From positions 1 through 49,255 of the forward strand of contig JADGNQ010000029.1 of NCBI GenBank assembly GCA_017883385.1: a stretch of 49,255 nt of DNA. The letters are read 5' to 3'. The translations under genes and the position numbers were made by a program. The stretch comes from Candidatus Sulfotelmatobacter sp. Its GTDB lineage: Bacteria > Acidobacteriota > Terriglobia > Terriglobales > Acidobacteriaceae. Shown here piece after piece: positions 41,062 to 49,255 of the stretch. The notes beneath the pieces were generated by a model, which saw only the letters and a program-made list of their open reading frames with translations, was not told the origin of the DNA and made no database searches. Numbering within the stretch: position 1 is the first letter of the stretch; each line of letters starts with the position of its first letter.

Positions 41062-43271
41062 CGCTCATCACCGCCGTTCAAGCGTCCTCAAGCCTGATCG
41101 CGCAGATCGCGAATCCTGCCGTGCGGGCTCTCGCGCTAGCTGGCGCTGCGGGGCTGGGGCTGGCTGCGCTTCGGGTGAGAAACACTTCCACGCGTCTGTT
41201 CACCTGGACTGCGGTGCTTTACGCGGCCCTCGCCATGCCCTTGTTGGGATGGCTGCTGCCGGCCCTTCCGGTTCCAACGCCGGCCTTTCTCCAGTATTCG
41301 GTTCTGCAGCACGCACCGGGGCGGCCTGTCCCCAAAGATTTCCACGATTCGCAGCCGCTGGCTCTAACTCCGGCTTCCTCGAAAGTGGGCAAGGTTCTCG
41401 TGGCGCACAACCAAGCGGCAAAAGCGACACCGTCCCGCGAGCTCATCAGGCAGGCTTCGGCGTCGCATCAAGTGAGCCAGACAACGCCGCGCGCCAACGC
41501 GCCCCTGGCGATCGTGGCTCGGGCAACTTTTCCATCGCTTCTGTCCTCGATCCAGTGGAGCACAGTCGTAGCTGGAATTTATTTCGCTGTCGCTCTGTTA
41601 CTCCTCCTGCGCTTCTTCGTGGGGCTCGCATTCGGCCGCCGGCTGATCCGAGCGTCGCAACCGATTGACGAACCGCGGGTAACCCAGCGTCTTGCCTCCC
41701 ACGCGCACGCATCCGGGCTGGCCTTCATTCCGCAGGCCGCCGAATCCGAATTCATTTCCGTTCCGGTCACAATGGGCGCGCTGCGGTCGGTCATTTTGCT
41801 GCCCGCTGGCTGGCGCGAATGGGACGACGCAAAGCTTGAAGCCGTTATCGCGCACGAAATGTCGCACGTGGCCCGGCGAGACGCTCTAACGCAGCGGCTG
41901 TCGCTTCTGCATCGCGCCGTCTTCTGGTTCAGCCCGCTGGCGTGGTGGCTCGACCGGCACCTCGCCGACCTCGCGGAGCAAGCCAGTGACGAAGCTGCGT
42001 TGTCCTCCGGTGCTGACAGTAAGGACTACGCCAGAATTCTGCTGGGATTCTTCGAAGCGTTGCAGACTGCACCCGGCCGGGTGTGGTGGCAGGGCGTTTC
42101 GATGGCCCAAGCAGGTCAGGCGGAACAAAGAGTGGAAAGAATTCTGTCGTGGAAAGGATCGGTTGCCATGCGTCTCAAGAAATCGATTGCCGTTGTGGTC
42201 ATCACGCTTGCGGTTCCGGTGGTTTACCTTGCAGCATCGGCGCGCCCCACAGGCTATGCCGCGGAGCCGCAGCTGCGGCACTTTGAGCGACAGCAGACGC
42301 CGCCACCGGCACCGAGTTCTGCGTCCGCGCCAAAGGCTGAACCAGGTGCTGCACCGGAGCCAACTCCGGCGTCGGAGATGAATCTTCCGCCGGCTGCGCC
42401 ATCGTCTCAAGCCGAGCCGGCTCTTGCCCCCACCGCGATCCCGGGAACGATCAGGGGACAAATCTCCGGAGTACCGCCTGTCCCGCCTGTAGCTCGTGTG
42501 GCGCCGAGAATTGCCGCACATGCGTTTCCGCCGATCGGTCCGGTGGCGCCGCGCGCGCCAATGCCGCCGCCTGCGATTTGGAGTGGCCAGTCGAAGGGGT
42601 CAGGAACCTCCTCCGGCGGATACTCTTACCACTACGGCTACGACAACGACCAGCGTTTCGTAATCGTCTCCGGGAAGACCGATTCCCTCACCATGTCCGG
42701 CACGTCAGAAGATGCCAGGCACGTCGAGAAACTCAAGAAGTCAATCCAGGGTGACTTCATCTGGTTCCAGCGCGACGAAAAGTCCTACATCATTCGCGAC
42801 CAGGCCACCGTCGACCGCGCCCGCGCGTTCTGGGCTCCACAAGAGGAACTTGGCAAGAAACAGGAAGAACTGGGCAAACAGCAGGAGGCTCTGGGAAAAC
42901 AACAGGAAGAGCTCGGCGAGAGAATGGAACAGGTCAAAGTAAAAGTTCCGGACATGACCGCAGAGCTCGACAAGCTCAAAGCCGAGTTGAAGCAACTCAA
43001 CTCCAGCGCCACCATGGAACAAGTCGGACATATTCAGTCGGAAATCGGGGAGCTGCAGAGCAAAATCGGGGAGCTTCAGTCCAAAGCCGGCGAAAAGCAA
43101 GGCGAACTGGGTGAGCAGCAGGGTGCGTTGGGGGAAAAGCAAGGCAAGCTCGGCGAACAGCAAGGCGAACTGGGCCGCCAGCAGGGCGAACTGGCGGAAA
43201 AGGCTGTTCGCCAGATGAAGGAACTTCTCGATGAGGCGATCACCAAGGGCACCGCGCAGCCCGAGCCCTAG
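41058..43271 (+). CDS. M56 (BlaR1-like) membrane metallopeptidase with coiled-coil repeat sensor
   Basis: A 737-residue BlaR1/MecR1-type sensor protease. Four membrane segments surround the zinc site HEMSH (266-270; motif VIAHEMSHVARRD) and a downstream Glu in LAEQASDEAAL. A Pro-rich linker (about 400-510) leads to a periplasmic region. That region ends in a long coiled coil (about 594-730) of near-identical heptads such as ELGKQQE and ELGEQQG, encoded by 21-base repeats. No penicillin-binding domain is seen, so the signal is probably not a beta-lactam. It should cleave the BlaI-type repressor encoded just upstream. Confidence 0.88.
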   Translation: MTLITAVQASSSLIAQIANPAVRALALAGAAGLGLAALRVRNTSTRLFTWTAVLYAALAMPLLGWLLPALPVPTPAFLQYSVLQHAPGRPVPKDFHDSQPLALTPASSKVGKVLVAHNQAAKATPSRELIRQASASHQVSQTTPRANAPLAIVARATFPSLLSSIQWSTVVAGIYFAVALLLLLRFFVGLAFGRRLIRASQPIDEPRVTQRLASHAHASGLAFIPQAAESEFISVPVTMGALRSVILLPAGWREWDDAKLEAVIAHEMSHVARRDALTQRLSLLHRAVFWFSPLAWWLDRHLADLAEQASDEAALSSGADSKDYARILLGFFEALQTAPGRVWWQGVSMAQAGQAEQRVERILSWKGSVAMRLKKSIAVVVITLAVPVVYLAASARPTGYAAEPQLRHFERQQTPPPAPSSASAPKAEPGAAPEPTPASEMNLPPAAPSSQAEPALAPTAIPGTIRGQISGVPPVPPVARVAPRIAAHAFPPIGPVAPRAPMPPPAIWSGQSKGSGTSSGGYSYHYGYDNDQRFVIVSGKTDSLTMSGTSEDARHVEKLKKSIQGDFIWFQRDEKSYIIRDQATVDRARAFWAPQEELGKKQEELGKQQEALGKQQEELGERMEQVKVKVPDMTAELDKLKAELKQLNSSATMEQVGHIQSEIGELQSKIGELQSKAGEKQGELGEQQGALGEKQGKLGEQQGELGRQQGELAEKAVRQMKELLDEAITKGTAQPEP

Positions 43272-43519
43272 GCGAGACGGAACCCTCTCGCCACCTTCTC
43301 CGGCAGAAAAGCCGCCGCTCACCTTCCGCTTGGTTGCGCTTGTGAGTGGCGACTGGTGCTGTTCGCATGAATCCGCATGGTGAGTGGAAGGCCGACCTTA
43401 ACTTCAGCTCTCGGTCTGGTTTTCGGTTTGCCTACGGGCCACGCAAGCGAACCTGAAATGCACGCCCTCGCTCTCTACGCGTCGCACCGGCAAGAGACCG
43501 CTGCTACAATCCAGCGCAT

Positions 43520-44365
43520 ATGGCCGTCAACGGTGCGCGGGACAAGACTGAACCCAATCCGCCGTTCCCCGAAGCAGGCCGGCCCGACCTTCTGACCATC
43601 ATTGCCGTCGCGATTGTGGCCACCGTGATTACGAATGTCATTCACGAAGGTCTTGGTCACGGCGGCCTCTGTGTGGCCACTGGCCTGCAGCCACGCGTGC
43701 TTTCTACCGTGCACTTTGAGTGCAGCGCAGACACTCGTCTGGTGGCGGCGGGCGGGACACTGGCCAATCTGCTCTTCGGAGCCCTGTTCTGGGGCGCCGC
43801 GCGCTTGGTCAAGCAGACCGCGTCCTGGCGCTACTTCTTCTGGCTTCTGATGACCTTTAATCTGTTCGACGCAGGCGGGTATTTCCTGTTCTCCGGTATC
43901 GGCGACATCGGTGACTGGGCGGCAGTCGTCGCGGGATGGCAGCCGGCATGGGCGTGGCGCGTCGGCTTGACCGCGCTGGGCGCGGTCACCTACTTCTTAT
44001 TGTTCGTACCTCTATGCTTGCGCGAACTGCGTCCGTTCCTGGGGAAGGATGCGAAGATCCGCGTGCGGCGCGCGCGACAACTCACGCTCGTCCCTTATCT
44101 CACTGGCGGATTCCTCTGCTGCGCTGCTGGTGCTCTGAATCCCGTGGGGCCGCTACTGATTCTGATTTCCGCTGCGGCCGCGTCCTTTGGCGGGAAATCC
44201 GCACTGGCATGGATGTGGAACCTGCTGAATAGTCCTCGCATCCGCGCCAGCGAATTGCAAATGCCGCAGATCGAACGCAGCCGGGGATGGATCGTGGCCG
44301 CTGTGATTCTGGCGATTGTGTTCATTGCTGGACTCGGACCCGGCGTGAAGTTTCATTCGAGCTAA
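43520..44365 (+). CDS. Membrane protein with HEGLGH motif, unknown
   Basis: A 281-residue polytopic protein with about seven hydrophobic segments. The first segment ends in VIHEGLGHGG (about 36-45), a HExxxH-like metal motif placed as in M50-type membrane peptidases, and FDAGGYFLFSGIGD later supplies acidic residues. The spacing differs from canonical HExxH, so protease activity is uncertain. ATG 43520 lies close behind a TACAAT box (43504-43509). No related gene is adjacent. Confidence 0.72.
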   Translation: MAVNGARDKTEPNPPFPEAGRPDLLTIIAVAIVATVITNVIHEGLGHGGLCVATGLQPRVLSTVHFECSADTRLVAAGGTLANLLFGALFWGAARLVKQTASWRYFFWLLMTFNLFDAGGYFLFSGIGDIGDWAAVVAGWQPAWAWRVGLTALGAVTYFLLFVPLCLRELRPFLGKDAKIRVRRARQLTLVPYLTGGFLCCAAGALNPVGPLLILISAAAASFGGKSALAWMWNLLNSPRIRASELQMPQIERSRGWIVAAVILAIVFIAGLGPGVKFHSS

Positions 44366-44420
44366 GCGGCACACTCGCGGCATTCTCTGTCCCGGGGGCG
44401 ACCAGGAGTCGGGACGTCAA

Positions 44421-44466
44421 GTCTACTTTTGTAGTCCTCGAACGTCCACGAAAGTAGACATTTTTT
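44421..44466 (+). terminator. Candidate intrinsic terminator
   Basis: A 12-bp stem (GTCTACTTTTGT / ACGAAAGTAGAC, one GT pair) with a 15-base loop ends in six T (44461-44466). It lies 56 bases after the membrane-protein stop. The stem is AT-rich, so it may instead be a palindromic repeat. Confidence 0.45.
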
Positions 44467-44638
44467 CCACAGCCTAAGCCATTGCAAACGCGAGGCAGAA
44501 AAAATCAGCCTCGCAGATTCAACAGCTTGAGGACGGCGATTCCGCGCATTTCCACAGTGTTCCCGCAGGAACGTTGTACATACAAAGCCATCCTGCCGGT
44601 TTGCTCATCTCTCCTGCGCAATGGGACAATATCAAGAT

Positions 44639-45469
44639 ATGCAAAAATCGCTGACGATTGTGATTCAACTATTGGCGGCTGGGATGATGCTGCTGGGCAA
44701 CGCCCCGGCGCAGACTCCGGCGGCCAGCACCGCTCAACCCGCCCAACCTGCCTCGCCCAAGGCGGCTACTGCAGCCCAAACGCCGAAGACTCCCGCGGCC
44801 AAGAAGGCTCCTGTGACTACTAAAAGCGCGACAGCTTTCACGCTCAAGACGCAGAAGGACAAGGCCAGCTACGCCGTGGGAATGAGCATGGGTACAGGCC
44901 TGAAGCGGCAGGGAGTGCCGGTGGATGCGGCCGTTGTGGCACGCGGGCTGAAGGACGCCATGTCCGGCAGCAAGCCCTTGCTGACCGAGGATGAGATGAA
45001 AGCCGTGCTCACACAGTTGCAGAACGATGTGCGCCAGCAGCAGCAGGGAAAGGCGCATGAGGCAGGCGCAGGGAACAGAAAAGAAGGGGATGCGTTTCTC
45101 GCAGCCAACAAGACGAAGGAAGGTGTTGTCACGCTGCCCAGCGGGATGCAATACAAGATCCTGAAGGAAGGCACGGGTCCGAAGCCTACTGCGAGCGACA
45201 CCGTGTCGTGCAATTATCGCGGCACGCTGATCAACGGGAAGGAATTCGACAGCTCTTACAAGCGTGGCGAGCCGACTTCGTTTCCCGTAGGCGGAGTCAT
45301 CAAGGGCTGGACCGAAGCGCTGCAACTCATGCCGGTGGGATCGAAGTGGCAGTTGTTCATCCCGGCGGATCTGGCCTATGGCGATCGCGGCGCGGGCGGT
45401 GATATTGGACCGGGCGAGACCCTCATCTTTGAGGTCGAGTTGCTTTCGATTGGGGAGCAGAAGAAGTAA
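44639..45469 (+). CDS. Exported FKBP-type peptidyl-prolyl isomerase
   Basis: A 276-residue exported isomerase. A signal peptide (MQKSLTIVIQLLAAGMMLLG) and an Ala/Pro/Lys-rich linker precede a helical FKBP_N dimerisation domain (about 75-150) and a C-terminal FKBP domain (about 170-270) with VSCNYRGTLINGKEFDSSY, PVGGVIKGWTEAL and FIPADLAYGDRG. It resembles Mip/FkpA, which assist folding in the periplasm. ATG 44639 gives the better signal peptide; ATG 44621 is in the same frame. Confidence 0.9.
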   Translation: MQKSLTIVIQLLAAGMMLLGNAPAQTPAASTAQPAQPASPKAATAAQTPKTPAAKKAPVTTKSATAFTLKTQKDKASYAVGMSMGTGLKRQGVPVDAAVVARGLKDAMSGSKPLLTEDEMKAVLTQLQNDVRQQQQGKAHEAGAGNRKEGDAFLAANKTKEGVVTLPSGMQYKILKEGTGPKPTASDTVSCNYRGTLINGKEFDSSYKRGEPTSFPVGGVIKGWTEALQLMPVGSKWQLFIPADLAYGDRGAGGDIGPGETLIFEVELLSIGEQKK

Positions 45470-45517
45470 GAGCAGCTCTCAGCTGTCAGCAAACCAGCGT
45501 TCTGAGTCGAAAAACAG

Positions 45518-45541
45518 GCCGTCTGCTGGCGCAGACGGCTT
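45518..45541. terminator. Bidirectional terminator between convergent genes
   Basis: Stem GCCGTCTGC / GCAGACGGC with loop TGGC, with an A run on the left and a T-rich stretch on the right, so it works on both strands. It separates the FKBP gene (plus) and the hypothetical gene at 45546-45938 (minus). Confidence 0.75.
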
Positions 45542-45545
45542 TCTT

Positions 45546-45938
45546 CTACTCCGCCTGGTGGGTCATGACGACCAAGGTAAAGTCGTCTCCGCCGGTCACA
45601 TACAGTTCGTGACAGATAATGTTGCGGTGTTTGGCGCTGGCCGCAGTGATCTTCTCTTCCAGCGAGCTGAAATTGCCGCTCTTCACGTCGACTTTACCCA
45701 ATCGAACGCACTGGAGTTTCACGGGGTAGGGGGCTTCGTCGTCGCGGTAACCGAGGGTAATCGCAAGCTGTTTCCCTGGTTCCAGGTAGGCGACACCGAT
45801 ACTTTTCGGCGCAATCTTGGATTTCTTGGCGAAGGCAGCGACTTCGTCAGCGAGCTTACCAATCGTTCCGTCGGAAGCCAACTCTCCGCTGAATATCTTG
45901 AACTTATCGTGAACCTGCCGGGTGATGTGATGGGTCAT
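45546..45938 (-). CDS. Hypothetical protein
   Basis: A 130-residue soluble alpha/beta protein (FKIFSGELASDGTIGKLADEVAAFAKK near the start, IGVAYLEPGKQLAITLGYR in the middle, ELYVTGGDDFTLVVMTHQ at the end). No family recognised; beta-strand pattern and lack of a signal suggest a cytoplasmic enzyme or binding protein. ATG 45938 is used; a longer start with poor composition is possible up to 45974. Confidence 0.62.
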   Translation of the reverse strand: MTHHITRQVHDKFKIFSGELASDGTIGKLADEVAAFAKKSKIAPKSIGVAYLEPGKQLAITLGYRDDEAPYPVKLQCVRLGKVDVKSGNFSSLEEKITAASAKHRNIICHELYVTGGDDFTLVVMTHQAE

Positions 45939-46034
45939 GGAGGGAATGCTACGACAGAGCGGGGCTGTCTGCAACTAGTGACTAAAGCGTCGGGCGTTGC
46001 CCGCCGATAGGGATGGCAGCAGGGAGGCGGAATT

Positions 46035-46454
46035 GTGAGAATTCTCTTAGTGGAGGACAGCAAACCGATCCGGCGCGAGAACGAACACGCTCTGCTTAAG
46101 GCTGGGTATGAAGTGGTTTGCGCAGTGGATGGCGAATCCGCCCTGCGGTTTGCGCGGGAGGTGAAACCCGACTTGATCCTGCTGGACATGATTCTGCCCA
46201 AGATGAGTGGGCCGGACGTGCTGCAGCACCTGAAGGCAGAACCCGCAACGGCAGAAATCCCGGTCGTCGTGGTGAGCAGCCTCTCCGAGAGGAACCGTCA
46301 GAAACTGATGGAGGCTGGCGCGGAGGAGTATCTGGAAAAAAGCGCCATCATGCCAACGCAGGGAGTCAACCTGCTGGCGACAATGTTGGAGAATGTCATC
46401 TGCCGGATCAACCGCAAGCGCGGGATCGCGTTTTCGAGTATTCCGGTGCACTAG
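46035..46454 (+). CDS. Single-domain response regulator
   Basis: A 139-residue receiver-only protein. The acidic pocket is VEDSKP (about 6-11), the phospho-acceptor Asp is in LLDMILP, Ser/Thr switch in VVVSSLS, and the Lys in YLEKS. No DNA-binding domain follows, so it probably acts by protein contact (for example with a histidine kinase elsewhere). GTG 46035 is preceded by AGGGAGG, which settles the start. No partner kinase lies in the window. Confidence 0.92.
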   Translation: MRILLVEDSKPIRRENEHALLKAGYEVVCAVDGESALRFAREVKPDLILLDMILPKMSGPDVLQHLKAEPATAEIPVVVVSSLSERNRQKLMEAGAEEYLEKSAIMPTQGVNLLATMLENVICRINRKRGIAFSSIPVH

Positions 46455-46463
46455 AAAAGTGAT

Positions 46464-47375
46464 TTACAGCGAATGCTGCAGGTGTTCTTGCGCGGAGAGA
46501 TTGGCGCCGGCCAGAAGCAGCAGGCCTGAGAGAAAGGCCCAGAACAGAATACTCACTGAGAGTGCGAAGGGGCCGTAGACTTCCTGAAAGTTCAGCCAGG
46601 GAAGCGCCAGGATGTAGGCGTACTTGAGGGCCTCGGAGAGCAATCCCATGATGATGGCCGCGGGCAGAACAGCTCGCGCCGGGACTTTGCCGTTGGGCAG
46701 CAGCCAGTAGATCAGAAAGAAAATCGCGATGCTGGCCAGGATGGCGAAAACCTTCATCATCAGAAATCCCACCAGACGCACGAATCCAGTGCCGTAGCCG
46801 CGCAGCACGAACTGCATGAATGCGACGGGGGCTGCAGTCGCTGCAATCGAGAGTAGCGCCAGCACTCCGCAGGCCAGAGCCAGTCCAAGAGAAGTCACCT
46901 GATTGCCCAGGTAGGAGCGATTCGTTTCGAAGTGCCAGACGCGGTTCAGCGCCACTTCCAGAGGCAGGAATATACCAGAAGAAGTCACTAGAAGGATGAG
47001 CAGCGATACGACTTGCACGCGATGGCGGGTGTCGACCATGGCGTTGAGATTGCGAATGACAAAATCCTGACCGGCGGGCAGAAAGTCTCGCAGGAGTTGG
47101 ACGACCACGTCGTACATGACACGCGAATGAAAGACGCGGCGGATCAGAGTCATGAGCAGGACGACAAAAGGGAAGAACGACAGAATTGCGTTGGCCGCGA
47201 CGGAGAAGGCGAAGGTGTGCACGTCGGTCCGCATCAGGTACTTCACGGTGGAAAGCGCCAAGCTCGATGACCCAAGCCTCGATGACCCAGGCGAAGACAG
47301 GCGCGGCAAGGGGTGTGCGGGCCGCTGCGCCACGGCGTCGGCTTTGGGCGGAGCCGGAATCGGAGGAGTGGACAC
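46464..47375 (-). CDS. YihY/UPF0761 family membrane protein
   Basis: A 303-residue polytopic protein of the YihY family (once called ribonuclease BN, a role not supported). Six membrane segments follow a soluble N-terminal stretch; DVHTFAFSVAANAILSFFPF (motif about 45-65), ILFWAFLSGLLLLAGANLSAQ and LNRVWHF are typical. GTG 47375 with GGGAG 7 bases upstream is preferred; an ATG further up gives a Pro-rich extension. Function unknown. Confidence 0.85.
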   Translation of the reverse strand: MSTPPIPAPPKADAVAQRPAHPLPRLSSPGSSRLGSSSLALSTVKYLMRTDVHTFAFSVAANAILSFFPFVVLLMTLIRRVFHSRVMYDVVVQLLRDFLPAGQDFVIRNLNAMVDTRHRVQVVSLLILLVTSSGIFLPLEVALNRVWHFETNRSYLGNQVTSLGLALACGVLALLSIAATAAPVAFMQFVLRGYGTGFVRLVGFLMMKVFAILASIAIFFLIYWLLPNGKVPARAVLPAAIIMGLLSEALKYAYILALPWLNFQEVYGPFALSVSILFWAFLSGLLLLAGANLSAQEHLQHSL

Positions 47376-47523
47376 GGGTGATCTCCCATCGTAACAGAGG
47401 GCCGCGACTGGGCCGGGGATGGGGAAACCCAAGGCCCAGTGGTAGTTACCGGCTATTTCTTAATCTTTGTTAAAGTTATCCAAGCTGACCCATGGTCATA
47501 TTGCGATTCCTTTCTAATTCTCC

Positions 47524-47552
47524 TTGCGAATCGTTTTAATAGTGCTTATTAT
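47524..47552 (+). promoter_or_regulatory. Promoter of the cold-shock gene
   Basis: TTGCGA (47524-47529) and TATTAT (47547-47552) with a 17-base spacer are good sigma-70 boxes. The predicted start near 47559 gives a 5' leader of about 270 bases before the csp start. Long leaders are known to control cspA-type genes through RNA folding. The region 47376-47830 holds no gene. Confidence 0.55.
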
Positions 47553-47830
47553 CTTCTGCTCAATACCGGGAAATGGTCCGGTGGTGAGACCAGTAAGGGT
47601 TGACGTTTGTTGGGTGTGGTGGAAACGCGCCAAATTGTCGGGCTCCGGAGGTTCGCGCTGCGGAAGGAAACCGCGGCAGGGACTGAGGAGTCTTTTCCTT
47701 TTTGCGAGTACTTCTTCCGCGCTTTGTAGACGCAACTGGAAGTTCTACCGGCTTCTATGAGGGGGGCTTCGGTCGGACCGGGGCGACGTCGAGATGCCGG
47801 AGAATAATTCTTAGCAAAGGAGTTTTTTCC

Positions 47831-48034
47831 GTGAGAGAGAAAGGCACAGTAAAGTGGTTCAACGGGGCGAAGGGCTATGGATTCATCCAGCGCTCCACGG
47901 GGGAAGATGTGTTCGTGCACTTTTCCGCGATCCAGGAAAACGGCTACCGCACCCTGAACGAGGGGGAGACCGTGGAGTTTGATTTGCTGAAGGGCCCCAA
48001 AGGCTTTCAAGCGGCAAACGTCGTCCGCGCATAA
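47831..48034 (+). CDS. Cold-shock protein, CspA family
   Basis: A 67-residue RNA/DNA-binding cold-shock protein. The RNP1-like GYGFIQR and RNP2-like DVFVHFSA motifs are present, with [11 protein letters not shown] at the start. GTG 47831 is preceded by AAAGGAG, so the longer upstream frame is not used. It melts RNA structure at low temperature or during stress. A strong terminator follows at 48051. Confidence 0.95.
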   Translation: MREKGTVKWFNGAKGYGFIQRSTGEDVFVHFSAIQENGYRTLNEGETVEFDLLKGPKGFQAANVVRA

Positions 48035-48050
48035 CGGCGAACCATTCCAG

Positions 48051-48081
48051 AACCCTCCCGGTCCCAGCGGGAGGGTTTTTT
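48051..48081 (+). terminator. Terminator of the cold-shock gene
   Basis: A perfect 10-bp stem (AACCCTCCCG / CGGGAGGGTT) with a 7-base loop and a T tract of six bases, 17 bases after the stop codon. Confidence 0.9.
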
Positions 48082-48195
48082 ATTGGGGAGAAACGGGAAC
48101 AAAGAGGGACAGGAGGCAAGGGAGCAGGAGTTGTGAGTGTAATGGCGGCTTGAATTGCCATTTGCGTCCTCATGGCTGTTGTGGTTTCGCTCTCT

Positions 48196-49255
48196 CTAGC
48201 GCTTGGCTGAGGTAACGGGGGACCGCAGTGGCGCCGGTAGCGGTCGCACTTCCTTCATTCGCTTCATGGTCTCCGGGTGGCGGGCCCAAGCGATGCTCTT
48301 CTCCGCCGGCGCACCAAACAACTCGGGATGGAGGTAGGAACCGCGCTCCTTCTCCGGCTTCACTTGCTCGACCGGAATGCGGTGGGCGTTGGCCCAGGCG
48401 TCCTGCCGGACACCGGTTACCTGCCACGAAACTTCCATGCCGGGTTTTCCACCCGCGATCTTGAAGTGGTTGCCCTGGACTCTTTGCGCGACGTAAATCG
48501 GAGCAAAGCCATCGAGGCACGTGAGTTGGTAGCGGAAATCCCGGTTCAGCTTCTGAAACCACTCCGGAAGAGGAACGACTGCCTCGCCGTTCTCGTCGAG
48601 GGTTACGTTGCCGTTGTAGATGTTCATCATATCGGGCGATTCGACGAAGGAGTGATAAAGATACTTATTGGCAGGATCGAGCGGGTGGTCGATCTTGAAC
48701 GACCCGCCAGCCTTGCTTAGATTTCCGTCCACGTCGACATCGCCGTAGAAAAATCCTGCGAACCCTCCGTTGGTCCCCGCCGCATAGATTCCGTCGCCAC
48801 CCGCATCGTTGATCGCGTCTACTCCGGATCCACCACCCCAGTGCGAGAGGCCGTAGATTCCCGTAGCTCCCAAGCCGTAGACTCCGGTTGACCCGTTGCC
48901 GTAACCGAACACTGCGGCGGTGGCGTTTGCATCGTTCGTTACGGCGTACACTCCGTACTGCCCGCCGAAGGCATTTACGCCGGCGCTGCCGCTGCTTACA
49001 GCGGTCACTCCGAATATGCCACCGGTCGCATAGACACCAGTTCCGGTGCTGCTATAGCCCGCTACCCCGATGCCATAGTCGGTTGTGCCGGTACCAGTCA
49101 CTGCGGCGAAATCTGGAACGTTACTGGTGGCTGAGATCAGGCCCGTCAAGATGTTTCCATAGGCATCGCGCTTTACGATTGCGTTCGGCGTGTTCGCGCT
49201 GGTGGGTGCGACATTCCATTTCAGGGTCACGGTGCCGGCGCCGGTGATAGGCGAG
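48196..49255 (-). CDS. Gly-rich fibre-like protein with conserved C-terminal domain (5' end cut by window)
   Basis: At least 352 residues, incomplete: the frame stays open past the edge, so the GTG at 49230 is not the start. The first visible part is a beta-helix-like run of Gly/Thr/Tyr/Val-rich repeats (GVYATGG, GVYGLGA, GIYGLSH). The C-terminal part (about 185-300 of the visible protein) is a different domain with YHSFVESPDMMNIYNG, PEWFQKLNRDFRYQLT and GMEVSWQVTG. Tail-fibre-like surface proteins in acidobacteria and others share this layout. Function unknown. Confidence 0.7.
   Translation of the reverse strand, partial: SPITGAGTVTLKWNVAPTSANTPNAIVKRDAYGNILTGLISATSNVPDFAAVTGTGTTDYGIGVAGYSSTGTGVYATGGIFGVTAVSSGSAGVNAFGGQYGVYAVTNDANATAAVFGYGNGSTGVYGLGATGIYGLSHWGGGSGVDAINDAGGDGIYAAGTNGGFAGFFYGDVDVDGNLSKAGGSFKIDHPLDPANKYLYHSFVESPDMMNIYNGNVTLDENGEAVVPLPEWFQKLNRDFRYQLTCLDGFAPIYVAQRVQGNHFKIAGGKPGMEVSWQVTGVRQDAWANAHRIPVEQVKPEKERGSYLHPELFGAPAEKSIAWARHPETMKRMKEVRPLPAPLRSPVTSAKR

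Noticed and set aside
40618..43271. Beta-lactam resistance module
   Set aside because: The M56 protein lacks a penicillin-binding sensor domain and no beta-lactamase gene is adjacent.
44421..44460. Insertion-sequence terminal inverted repeats
   Set aside because: Arms are only 12 bases and 15 bases apart with no transposase; a terminator or simple palindrome explains it better.

Overview
The window looks like a chromosomal piece of an acidobacterium (phylum Acidobacteriota, probably class Terriglobia). This is inferred from the GC-rich coding sequence, the gene types (DUF6677 membrane protein, EF-P with an arginine tip, BlaI/M56 pair, ECF sigma plus Ser/Thr kinase, large Ig-like secreted proteins) and the many palindromic intergenic repeats. 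No rRNA, tRNA, CRISPR array, prophage or insertion sequence was recognised.

Layout. (1) 1-8950, plus strand: a conserved translation/transcription operon, rimP-nusA-infB-ylxP-rbfA-nrnA, with a clear promoter and an attenuator-like hairpin in the rimP leader, followed by an ArnT-like glycosyltransferase. (2) 9050-13130: a Met/His-rich secreted protein, an isoprenylcysteine-methyltransferase-like membrane enzyme, and a tightly overlapping minus-strand operon korD-korA-korB-korC for 2-oxoacid:ferredoxin oxidoreductase. A perfect CRP-type palindrome sits at class II distance from a candidate kor promoter. (3) 13400-24500: a tandem GNAT protein, an M24 peptidase operon, a minus-strand cluster OPT transporter-YggS-DUF167-POT/MFS transporter-AlkD, an ankyrin protein and a small zinc-ribbon protein. 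(4) 24500-30300: comF, an HNH nuclease, a four-helix-bundle (S23/IVP-type) gene, a LolA-like exported protein and a secreted S9 peptidase. (5) 30300-35070: a field of palindromic repeats, then a 1038-residue secreted protein with a metzincin-like domain that has lost its zinc ligands, plus its coupled partner. (6) 35070-49255: ECF sigma/kinase/membrane-protein operon, Tat-exported amidase, second methyltransferase, EF-P, BlaI-M56 sensor pair, HEGLGH membrane protein, FKBP isomerase, response regulator, YihY protein, cold-shock protein and the end of a Gly-rich fibre-like protein that runs off the window.

The most unusual signal is a class of intergenic arrays. Nine gene junctions carry degenerate short-unit repeats with strict spacing of 7, 8 or (two loci) 9-10 bases. 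Six of them are arranged as facing inverted arms around a short core that often contains GGTTC. Unit sequences differ between loci but spacing is kept. Almost all lie between co-directional genes and fill the space from stop codon to next start codon. One set (25563-26759) flanks the four-helix-bundle gene, whose last codons lie inside the array. A separate double-hairpin repeat occurs three times, once in frame inside the S9 peptidase gene. These observations are direct; the idea that the arrays and the four-helix-bundle gene form one system is inference.
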